From contig CAMLLE010000083.1 in the NCBI GenBank assembly GCA_946480555.1, forward strand, positions 1 through 9,301: a stretch of 9,301 nt of DNA. Direction: 5' to 3'. A model generated the notes under the pieces. The model worked only from the letters and a program-made list of their open reading frames with translations, had not been told where the DNA came from and searched no databases. This document shows positions 1 through 7,002 of the stretch, in pieces. The DNA is from an uncultured Verrucomicrobia subdivision 3 bacterium (GTDB lineage Bacteria > Verrucomicrobiota > Verrucomicrobiae > Limisphaerales > CAMLLE01). The position numbers and the translations under genes were made by a program. The first letter of the stretch is position 1, and each line of letters begins with the position of its first letter.

Positions 1-21
1 CGCGTCTCCGCGTCTCCGCGG
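1..21. repeat. Tandem octamer CGCGTCTC, about 2.6 copies
   Basis: Positions 1-8 and 9-16 are identical CGCGTCTC units and 17-20 begin a third (CGCG). It lies just beyond the stop codon of the hybrid kinase and may extend outside the window. Together with 22-49 this is the only non-coding DNA at this end; nothing else is seen in it. Confidence 0.6.
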
Positions 22-49
22 TTGTCGGAAATTTCTTCTGGTAACCGCT

Positions 50-2179
50 CTAGCCGCGCCTGCAATCCAGACTCTGACGGACCTGTGCCAGCAGCTGCGA
101 TGGCGTGAATGGTTTTGACAGGAAACTGGAATCCTTGCGCACCTGGATGTCGCCCAAGTCCGGCGTGTAACCGGAAGTGAACAACACCGGCAGGTGCGGC
201 TTGATCGCAAGAATCCGGGTGGCGAGTTCATCGCCGAGCAGGTTCCCAGGCATCATGATATCCGTGAACAGCAGGTCGATTTGTTCGCGCTCGGATTCGA
301 AGATGCCGAGCGCTTCCTTTCCCGAGGATGCTTCAAGCACGCGATAGCCATTGCCGCGGAGCACGGCCATCGACCGCACCATGTCTTCGTCTTCCACCAG
401 CAGGATGCATTCGGATCCGTCCTTGGGAACGGGCAGCGGCGCCGGCATTTCTGGAGCAGCTGAGTTCGAAACATCAGCCGGGATAAAGATATTGAAAGTT
501 GTGCCGCGACCGGGAGCTGAATCCACCTCGATACATCCGCGGTGCTGCTTCACAATGCCGTAAACCGTCGCCAAACCCAGGCCGGTCCCTTTCCCAATTT
601 CCTTCGTCGTGAAAAACGGATCGAAAATGCGCGACAGATGTTCGGCGGGGATGCCGCAGCCTGTGTCCGCCATGGTCAGGCGAACGTAACGGCCGGGCGC
701 CACCTCCGCATGTTTTCGCGTGTCCTCTTCAGACAGGGTCAACGTGGAAACATGAATCGACAGGCTCCCGCCGCGCGGCATCGCGTCGCGTGCGTTGACG
801 GCCAGATTCATGATGATCTGCTCCATCATGCTGAGATCGGCTTTGATTGGCGGCGTTTCCGGATCGGCGGTGACATGCAACGTGATGTGATCGCCCAGCA
901 GATGCTTGAGCATATCGGCCATGTTGCCGGCCACGCTATCGAGTTGGACCGCTTGTGACTTCAAAACCTGTTTGCGGCTGAAGGTGAGCAGCTGCCGCAC
1001 AAGGCGCGTCGCCCGTTCCGCCGCCAGCGAAATCACGGTCAGCGAACGGCTTTGCACCGGATTGGCCGCCAGTTGCATCTGCAGCAGCGACGTGTGCCCG
1101 TGAATCGCGGTCAGGATGTTGTTGAAATCATGGGCCACTCCGGCGGCGAGCTGGCCAATCGCTTCCATCTTCTGCGACTGGCGCAGTTCGTTCTCCATCT
1201 TCAACTGGTCGGTGATGTCCTGGATGATGATCAGGAGGTGCGGGCCGGAGCCGGATTCGAACGGCTCCACCGAGAGCAACGCGTGCCGTTCGTGGCCGCG
1301 CAGGTTCCGGATCTGGCAGCTGCGGTTCGAGATCGAGGGATTGTCCCGCAAGTGCTGGATCAGCTGCGATCCATAGTCGGGCTCCGTCCACATATGCAGA
1401 TCCTCCGGGGAACGATTGACAATCTCCTCCCGCGGACCGGCCAGCATTTGCAGGAACGCTTCGTTCGCATCGATCAGCCGGTCTGAATCCAGCGATTGAA
1501 TTGCGAGTGGAATGGGCGTGGCGCGAAAGGCTTTCGAGAACCGTTCTTCGGAAAGCCGCATCACGCCTTCGGCTTCGATGCGCGCCGCAATCTCGCGCTT
1601 GAGCTGGTCGTTGGCCGTTTCAAGTTCGGAAGTTCGCTGGCGCACGAGCGTGTCAAGGTTCTCCAGCTGCGATTGCAGCCGCCGGTTCAAGTGCCATTTG
1701 TCGGTTAACGCGTGTGCCAGCTGCAACACCTCGACGTTGTCAAAAGGCTTCTTCAATACCACGAGACTGGGCGACATGCCGAGTTTGCGGATCATCTCCT
1801 CCCAGGAATAATCCGAATACGCGGTGCAGATGACGACCTGCAATTCCGGATAGCTGCGCCAGAGATGGCCGATCGTTTCCACACCGTCCCAGCCGGGCGG
1901 CATCCGCACATCGACGAACGCGACAGCGTAAGGATTGCCGTCCAGCATCGCGGCCTTGACCATCTCGAGACCTTCCTGGCCCTGGTAGGCGGAATCGATC
2001 TGGAAGTTGGAACGCACGGGCGCGGCCGGTTCCTGGTCGAACAAAAGGGCTTTGGTCAGCTCGAGCTCGACGTCGTCCGTGTCCTGCGAGCGAAGGATTT
2101 TCCGGATGTCCGCATGGATCGCCGGATTGTCGTCGATGATCAGGATGCGGTTGGAGCGTGTGGCAACGTCAGTGGTCAT
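50..2179 (-). CDS. Hybrid sensor histidine kinase/response regulator (REC-PAS-HisKA-HATPase-REC)
   Basis: A 709-residue cytosolic signalling protein with no signal peptide or membrane segment. Domains in order: receiver 1 (about 11-160; acidic pair D16/D17, acceptor D90 in [13 protein letters not shown]119, K144 before P145); a linker likely to be coiled coil (about 165-207); PAS (about 208-325); HisKA dimerisation domain with H350 in [10 protein letters not shown]; HATPase (N-box N462, G1 DTGCGI 505-510, F-box FDPFFTTK 519-526, G2 GKGTGLGL 529-536); and receiver 2 (about 590-705; E596/D597, acceptor D640, T668, K689). Receiver 1 probably takes phosphate from the kinase encoded just upstream; H350 can phosphorylate D640 or a separate partner. 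There is no DNA-binding or enzymatic output domain. I chose the ATG at 2179, although the frame is open to 2245, because receiver 1 begins directly after it. This start overlaps the upstream gene by 11 nt; no clear Shine-Dalgarno sequence precedes it, consistent with translational coupling. The stop is TAG at 50-52. The domain call is firm; the signal is unknown. Confidence 0.93.
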   Translation of the reverse strand: MTTDVATRSNRILIIDDNPAIHADIRKILRSQDTDDVELELTKALLFDQEPAAPVRSNFQIDSAYQGQEGLEMVKAAMLDGNPYAVAFVDVRMPPGWDGVETIGHLWRSYPELQVVICTAYSDYSWEEMIRKLGMSPSLVVLKKPFDNVEVLQLAHALTDKWHLNRRLQSQLENLDTLVRQRTSELETANDQLKREIAARIEAEGVMRLSEERFSKAFRATPIPLAIQSLDSDRLIDANEAFLQMLAGPREEIVNRSPEDLHMWTEPDYGSQLIQHLRDNPSISNRSCQIRNLRGHERHALLSVEPFESGSGPHLLIIIQDITDQLKMENELRQSQKMEAIGQLAAGVAHDFNNILTAIHGHTSLLQMQLAANPVQSRSLTVISLAAERATRLVRQLLTFSRKQVLKSQAVQLDSVAGNMADMLKHLLGDHITLHVTADPETPPIKADLSMMEQIIMNLAVNARDAMPRGGSLSIHVSTLTLSEEDTRKHAEVAPGRYVRLTMADTGCGIPAEHLSRIFDPFFTTKEIGKGTGLGLATVYGIVKQHRGCIEVDSAPGRGTTFNIFIPADVSNSAAPEMPAPLPVPKDGSECILLVEDEDMVRSMAVLRGNGYRVLEASSGKEALGIFESEREQIDLLFTDIMMPGNLLGDELATRILAIKPHLPVLFTSGYTPDLGDIQVRKDSSFLSKPFTPSQLLAQVRQSLDCRRG

Positions 2180-4133
2180 AAGGTGCCGTTTGGGAATGAT
2201 TGATCGGAAGTTCCAGCGTGAAGGCTGCGCCGCGGCCCGGGCCATCGCTATGTGCGGTCAACGAGCCACCCAATTCCTTCGCATTCAGGGCGCCTATATG
2301 GAGCCCGAATCCGTGCCCGTCTTTGCGGGTGGTAAAGCCGTGGGAAAAGATTTTGGTCAGATTTTCAGATGGAATGCCGACGCCGTTGTCCTGGACAACC
2401 ACGCGGATGCAATCCTCGCCAATGGTTTGAATGGCCACGCGGAGCTCTTTAGGCGCGGAGGCCGCTTCCGTCAACGCCAGCTTCGAGTTTCTCACGAGAT
2501 TGATCAGGATTTGCAGTGCCTTGTGCTTGTCCACCAGGATCACCGGCGAACACTCGAATTCCCGGATCACTTCGATGTTCGCATGCGCCAGTGACGGCGC
2601 ATTGATCCGCAACGCGTCCTCCACCAGGTCGCGAACGGGCACGCGCTCGAGGACGCCGGCCACGCGCGCGTAGCTTTGCTGCATGGCCACGATATCCTTT
2701 ATGTGCTCGATGTTCCGGCCGAGCTGATCCAGCTCCGCGGCGAAGGTGTCATGCTGGCGGGAAAACCGGCGGGAAATCTGGGCGAGAATCTGCGGGATGA
2801 GTTTGCCCTTCGGATTTTGCGTCAGGAAATCGGCCAGGCTGCCGTTCTGTTCATTCAGCAAGGTGGTGACTTTGGCCAGCGTTTCAGTTTCAGACCGGCT
2901 CAATTCCTCCTTCAGCAGCGTGGTGGAAACGTTGGCGCTGTTCAGGACGTTGCCGACGTTGTGCAGCACGCCGGTGGCAACTTCCGCCATGCCGGCCAGT
3001 CGGGAGGCATCCATGAGTTGACGGTTTAATTTCTGCAATTCGGCCGAAGCTTCCTTCTGCGCCGTGATGTCCTGGAAAATACCGCGCACGGCTTTCGACT
3101 TCCCGCTGGTGATCGTGACCACGGCGCTTTCACGAATCCAAAGAGTGCGGCCGGTGCCGGTCACGACGCGGTATTCCAGCGTGTAAGGCTGACATTTCTC
3201 CACGGCGCACTCAAGCGACAGCAAGGCGTTATGCCGGTCGTCCTCATGCAACAGCTTCGCACGGAATTGCGGATCGCCAAGCCACGAGGGAGGCGCGTGG
3301 CCGAAGAGCGTTTCACTTTGGCGGCTCACGTAGGTGAAGGATTGCGACTGCGGCGACCATTCCCACACCACGCCGTCGAGCGAGTTGATCAACCCCTCCA
3401 GCTTCTGTTGTGAGAGGCTGATCGCGGCGTCCTGGCTCTGGATCCGGCTGAGCATGTGGTTGAAGGCATTGGCCAGCACACCGAGTTCGTCGCGATGCCG
3501 GGCCACTTTTGAACGCACCGAATAGTCGTTGTTTTCACCGACTTTGCGCGCGGTCTCCGCCAGGCTCAGGATGGGATCGGTGATCAGCCGGCGGAACCGG
3601 CCCGCGAGCATCAAGGCGAGCAAAACTGAAGCGACGAAAATGGTCCCCAAGGTAAGCCCATAAAATCCAAGCACGGCGGCCAGCCCGCCATGGTAATCGG
3701 ACCGCATGTAAAGCGCGCCGGTCACTTTGCCGTCGATGATCACCGACCGTGAATAGAGCAGATTGCCATCGAGAAAGCGGTATTCGTCGGGCCGCGGAAA
3801 CTCCGCCGCGCGGCAATCGCCTTCATGACCCTCGAAGTGCGCCACTGGCTCGCCTTCGTTGTTCCGCAGGAAAGCGCACAGCACGCCCGGTTTCGCCTTG
3901 AGCGAAGACAGGATTTCGCCGGCGGCCTGCCGGTCGTTGAAGGCCAGCGCGGCGGTGCTGTTGTTGGCGATAATCGAAGCCACCGCTTCGGTGTCGCGCA
4001 GGAAGTTCGCGCGGAAGCTGAAAATCTGGTAAGCGAACAAGGCTGAAGTGGCCAGCAGCAACACGGACGCGGAGATCGTCAGTGTCATGACGAGCACTTT
4101 GCGTTCGATTGGAAGGTCGCGAAACGGATTCAT
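2169..4133 (-). CDS. Inner-membrane sensor histidine kinase with CHASE8-type periplasmic domain, HAMP and PAS
   Basis: A 654-residue transmembrane kinase. The N-terminus (LPIERK, then TM1 about 12-36), the FRANFLRD segment and the VASIIANNSTAALAFND motif (51-67) match the CHASE8 sensor found in YfiN/TpbB-type proteins. The periplasmic part runs to about 150, TM2 is about 151-178, HAMP about 179-232, and PAS about 244-356 ending in GIFQDIT. The catalytic core follows: H391 in ATGVLHNVGNVLNS, a noncanonical H-box; N549 in ILINLVRNSK; G1 DNGVGI 582-587; IFSHGFTTR 595-603; and G2 GHGFGLH 606-612. It should autophosphorylate H391 in response to a periplasmic cue and pass phosphate to the receiver of the next gene. 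It has no GGDEF domain. The ATG at 4133 is preferred over the in-frame 4166 start because it shares a base with the stop of the YfiR gene (TGATG) and has a good ribosome site 7 nt upstream. Sensor control by the YfiR protein is inferred by analogy with YfiN. Confidence 0.92.
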   Translation of the reverse strand: MNPFRDLPIERKVLVMTLTISASVLLLATSALFAYQIFSFRANFLRDTEAVASIIANNSTAALAFNDRQAAGEILSSLKAKPGVLCAFLRNNEGEPVAHFEGHEGDCRAAEFPRPDEYRFLDGNLLYSRSVIIDGKVTGALYMRSDYHGGLAAVLGFYGLTLGTIFVASVLLALMLAGRFRRLITDPILSLAETARKVGENNDYSVRSKVARHRDELGVLANAFNHMLSRIQSQDAAISLSQQKLEGLINSLDGVVWEWSPQSQSFTYVSRQSETLFGHAPPSWLGDPQFRAKLLHEDDRHNALLSLECAVEKCQPYTLEYRVVTGTGRTLWIRESAVVTITSGKSKAVRGIFQDITAQKEASAELQKLNRQLMDASRLAGMAEVATGVLHNVGNVLNSANVSTTLLKEELSRSETETLAKVTTLLNEQNGSLADFLTQNPKGKLIPQILAQISRRFSRQHDTFAAELDQLGRNIEHIKDIVAMQQSYARVAGVLERVPVRDLVEDALRINAPSLAHANIEVIREFECSPVILVDKHKALQILINLVRNSKLALTEAASAPKELRVAIQTIGEDCIRVVVQDNGVGIPSENLTKIFSHGFTTRKDGHGFGLHIGALNAKELGGSLTAHSDGPGRGAAFTLELPINHSQTAPYDH

Positions 4134-4720
4134 CAGCGCGCCCCCTTTCGCGGTTCGCTGCGCCAATCGCCTTTAACGATCGTCGCCAGGCCCAGCAACT
4201 TCGAACTGATGCGCAGCCCGGCGGCTTCAGCGGCAGACTGGTTGATCTCCATCTTCACGCTGTCCTGCACCACCAGGTTGACCATCGCACCACGTTCGGC
4301 CGCGCGAGGGATGTCGGAGACGACGAGCGTTGGCCGCTCCCGCACGAGACGTGAGATTTCGGGAAGACGATCCTTCTCGGAGCGGCTCACAAAGAGCAGG
4401 TGGCACCTCGGGATCGACTCGGAACTGGGGACGCGCTGAATGACGAGCTTGCGATTGCGAACCGTCTCGCCGGACACCGCGGCGTCTAATGACGTGCCGA
4501 ACGGATCGTCCCCGACAATGACAATGACAAACGGGGAGGTGCTGTCCGCAAAGGCGGTTTCCGGCCAATCGACGAAGCGAGTGAAGTTGTAGAGGAAAAC
4601 CGCCTTAACATCGTACTCGCCCGCCTTCTTCACGGCTTCAGCTGCATTGACGCACGGCGCTGCTATCGCTGCGATCAGCAGCAGCACCGGGAGCAAACGT
4701 GATGTCAACAAGGCGCGCAT
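4133..4720 (-). CDS. YfiR family periplasmic protein (DUF4154)
   Basis: A 195-residue secreted protein. The signal peptide comprises R2 and R8, a hydrophobic stretch of about 9-21, and a likely cleavage after VNA at residue 26. The mature part has the family hallmarks: EYDVKAVFLYNFTRFVDWP (35-53), VGDDPFG (69-75), the CHLLFVS strand (106-112), and the C-terminal block VKMEINQSAAEAAGLRISSKLL (155-176). In Pseudomonas, YfiR binds the periplasmic domain of the CHASE8 protein YfiN and represses it. Here the gene sits immediately before a CHASE8 kinase, so I infer it gates that kinase. It is separated from the receptor stop by a single base (TGA-C-ATG) and its own stop overlaps the kinase start, which places it inside one operon. 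C106 is the only cysteine in the predicted mature protein (C23 lies in the signal peptide), so no intramolecular disulfide can form. The family assignment is strong; the partner assignment is inference from context. Confidence 0.92.
   Translation of the reverse strand: MRALLTSRLLPVLLLIAAIAAPCVNAAEAVKKAGEYDVKAVFLYNFTRFVDWPETAFADSTSPFVIVIVGDDPFGTSLDAAVSGETVRNRKLVIQRVPSSESIPRCHLLFVSRSEKDRLPEISRLVRERPTLVVSDIPRAAERGAMVNLVVQDSVKMEINQSAAEAAGLRISSKLLGLATIVKGDWRSEPRKGAR
4141..4146 (-). promoter_or_regulatory. Ribosome binding site for the CHASE8 kinase
   Basis: On the minus strand the sequence AGGGGG lies 7 nt upstream of the ATG at 4133, inside the last codons of the YfiR gene. It is a plausible purine-rich Shine-Dalgarno site and supports the 4133 start over the upstream in-frame ATG at 4166. 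Confidence 0.55.
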
Positions 4721-4721
4721 G

Positions 4722-6770
4722 TCAGAAACGCCAGGTCGCTTTTACGCGAAGTGAACGGCCATCCTGCGGAATGGCCCGTTGGAGAAAGTCGGGCGAAGTC
4801 GGATCGCTATAACGGCGATCAAACAGGTTGTAAACGCTCAACGAAAGTTCCAAGCCGGGCAGAAGCTCGCGGCTTAAGAGCGAGGCGTTGGCGATCCAGA
4901 ATCCTGAAACGCGATCGCCGTCGAGAGCGTTCCGATCGCTCATCGCCTGGATTTCCGCAGCGGCGAAAAGCCGGTTGCGCCAGACCGGAACGGACGCATT
5001 CAACTTCGCGAGATGAGCCGGAGCATTGGCAATCTTCTCGTCCGTCGATTCATCGCGCGCGCTGGAGAACGAATAACTGGCACGGAGCTGGAGCCCGGCT
5101 TCCCAGAGCGCCCGCAGTTCCGTTTCAAAACCCTGTGCAACGACCCGGTCCAGGTTTTCGTAACCGGCCTCGCCATCGGTGATGAGGTTTTCAAGTTCGT
5201 TTCTGAAGATGGCGGCGGTGGCGCGCCACACGGAGTTGAACTCATGCTCGTAAATGAGTTCGTAAGAGCGGACCGTTTCCGGCTTCAACCCCAGATCGCT
5301 CGGCGGCGTGGGCCAGTCGTAATAATTTTCGTAACCGTTCGGCGCCCGGTAAGCCTCGCCGTAAAGCAGTTTGAACGTGGACGGTTTCCACGGGTGATAA
5401 ACCAGAGCCGCGCGAGGATTCACCGTGTCGCCGCCCACATGGTAGTGATCGAAGCGCCCGCCCGCCGTCAGCGTGAGATTCGGAAGCACGTGAAATTCGT
5501 CCTGGATGAAACCGCCGGCGAAATACCCGTAGCGATCTGCGTCCACGTAGAGTTCGCGAGGGCTCTCGTCGAAGTTGAGCAGCTTGATTTCGAAATCGTA
5601 GCGCGCTTCGGCTCCGACGGTGATCAGATGCTTCTCCCAGAACAGCCGGCTCAGCTGGAACTCCGCTCCAATCGACTGGCTGCGGTTCACGTCCACATTC
5701 ATCACGCGCGGATTCAGCGGATTGGCGGGTTCGTAATCGTAAGGATAGCGGCCGTCGAAGTGGTAGTAGTCGTAGTAAACGCGCGACATCAGCTTCCACT
5801 CATCCGCGAATTCATGTTCGAGCTTGAGATTCGCGTAAGCGCGTTCGTCGAACATCCGGAAAGTCGGATCGTTGAAGATAACCGGCGCGTCTTCCATCCA
5901 GTAGGCGGCCGAAGGAACGCGTTTGTAGCGGTCAACGTAGCCAATTTCCAGCGAGAGGCTCTTCCAGGCAATCTGCCCGAAGGCGTGACGCGAACGACCG
6001 TCGTCCATGTCCTTGGCCACTCCGTTGTTGAACTCCGAGAACTCTGGATAGCGAAGGCTGGAATCGCCTTCGGTTCCGAACAACGAACCGGACAACATCA
6101 GTTCCACGCCGTTGGTGAACTTGTTGCCGTAGTTCAATCGCCCGGTGTAGCTGTCGAAGGTTCCGTAAGACCCGGAAATTTCCGAGCCCTTCAAATCCGC
6201 GCCGCGGCGGGTGACAATGTTGATGATGCCGAAGAACGCGTTGTTGCCGTAGAGCGTCGAGCCGGGCCCGCGGATGATTTCGACGCGTTCGATGTTGTCG
6301 ACGTCGAGGACGAAATCCCGATCCACCGCGGACGTGTCGTAAATCGCATCGTTCAAACGATGGCCGTTCACGGTCATCAACATGCGCCCGCTGTAGTCGC
6401 CCGGGCGGTTGAAGCCGCGCAAACCGACAAAGCCGTAGGCGCGATCGTAAGAGACCACCATCCCGCCGACGGATTTCAGGGCGTCGCCAAGCGTGCGCCA
6501 GCCATAGAGTTTGAATTCCTCGCCCGTGACCACCGTGACGTTCGCCGGCGCATCGCTCAGCTTTTGTTCGTGACGCGAGGCGGCAGTGACAGTGTTCACC
6601 CGGACCGTGGAGAGCGATTCGAGGCTGAGTTGTTTGAGTTCGGAAACGGTTGTTGCGAGGGCGGGAATGGTGAAGAGCAGGAACGCGGAGGCGAATGCGA
6701 AAAGCATTACGGCCGCCGGAGCACTGCGGTGCTGGCGGGCGCGAACTGGTGCAGAGGCCAGTAACATCAT
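4722..6770 (-). CDS. TonB-dependent outer-membrane receptor
   Basis: A 682-residue receptor of usual length. The signal peptide includes RARQHR and the hydrophobic stretch VMLFAFASAFLLFTIPALA, with likely cleavage after residue 39. Next come a conserved leader, ELKQLSLESL (44-53), and a segment resembling a TonB box (VNTVTAAS, 58-65). The plug domain is about 72-190, with APANVTVVTGEE, LKSVGGM, GLRGF (117-121), MTVNGHRLND, IERVEIIRGPGSTLYGNNAFFGIINIVT (160-187). The rest is a 22-strand-type beta barrel ending in WRF, the C-terminal aromatic expected for BAM insertion. There is no STN secretin-like domain, so signalling through a classical FecR anti-sigma factor is unlikely. No ligand can be inferred; no transporter or substrate enzyme is nearby. 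As first gene of the operon it may report ligand or TonB status to the YfiR protein. I chose the double ATG at 6770/6767 because it precedes a signal peptide; the frame stays open to 7040 but that extension has no family similarity. Confidence 0.93.
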   Translation of the reverse strand: MMLLASAPVRARQHRSAPAAVMLFAFASAFLLFTIPALATTVSELKQLSLESLSTVRVNTVTAASRHEQKLSDAPANVTVVTGEEFKLYGWRTLGDALKSVGGMVVSYDRAYGFVGLRGFNRPGDYSGRMLMTVNGHRLNDAIYDTSAVDRDFVLDVDNIERVEIIRGPGSTLYGNNAFFGIINIVTRRGADLKGSEISGSYGTFDSYTGRLNYGNKFTNGVELMLSGSLFGTEGDSSLRYPEFSEFNNGVAKDMDDGRSRHAFGQIAWKSLSLEIGYVDRYKRVPSAAYWMEDAPVIFNDPTFRMFDERAYANLKLEHEFADEWKLMSRVYYDYYHFDGRYPYDYEPANPLNPRVMNVDVNRSQSIGAEFQLSRLFWEKHLITVGAEARYDFEIKLLNFDESPRELYVDADRYGYFAGGFIQDEFHVLPNLTLTAGGRFDHYHVGGDTVNPRAALVYHPWKPSTFKLLYGEAYRAPNGYENYYDWPTPPSDLGLKPETVRSYELIYEHEFNSVWRATAAIFRNELENLITDGEAGYENLDRVVAQGFETELRALWEAGLQLRASYSFSSARDESTDEKIANAPAHLAKLNASVPVWRNRLFAAAEIQAMSDRNALDGDRVSGFWIANASLLSRELLPGLELSLSVYNLFDRRYSDPTSPDFLQRAIPQDGRSLRVKATWRF

Positions 6771-7002
6771 CGCGTCGCGGTTCACCCGGTTAGGATCAAG
6801 CGCAGCTGGCCTGAAGGAAGACAATCGTGTCCAGAGCTTGTGACGAGAAACCGCCTCTACACGAACTGGGACAGTTGCCAACAGGACGCTTGCGTGGAGC
6901 GGGCCGGGTTTGGTCGCGCCGCTCGCGCGAGATGAAAAGCAAAGACAATGCCGCGGGCGGAAGCAGGGTCGTTTGACCGCTTCGCCCGAGGCAAAAGACA
7001 AG
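6771..7002. promoter_or_regulatory. Divergent intergenic region between receptor operon and helicase gene
   Basis: These 232 nt must carry the promoters for both the receptor operon (minus) and the helicase (plus). I see no convincing sigma-70 promoter: the best minus-strand candidate pairs TTGGCA (6876-6881) with a poor TAGAGG (6854-6859) at 16-nt spacing. A perfect 10-bp palindrome, CTCGCGCGAG, lies at 6922-6931. A weak GAGG at 6988-6991 could serve as ribosome site for the helicase ATG at 7003. The extent depends on the start chosen for the helicase (7003 or 7069). Confidence 0.45.

Noticed and set aside
18..48. Possible terminator hairpin after the hybrid kinase (GCGGTT / AACCGC)
   Set aside because: The stem is only 6 bp with a 19-nt loop and no T-tract follows on the minus strand.
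2180..2245. N-terminal extension of the hybrid kinase to 2245
   Set aside because: The extra 22 residues lie within the coding end of the upstream kinase and precede a receiver that starts normally after the ATG at 2179.
5013..6764. Long plus-strand open frame of 583 codons antisense to the receptor
   Set aside because: It lies entirely inside the well-supported receptor gene; its product has no recognisable domain and shows the composition expected of an antisense frame in GC-rich DNA.
6854..6881. Possible sigma-70 promoter for the receptor operon
   Set aside because: The TTGGCA box is fair but the -10 candidate TAGAGG matches only three of six positions and lacks the final T; not better than chance.
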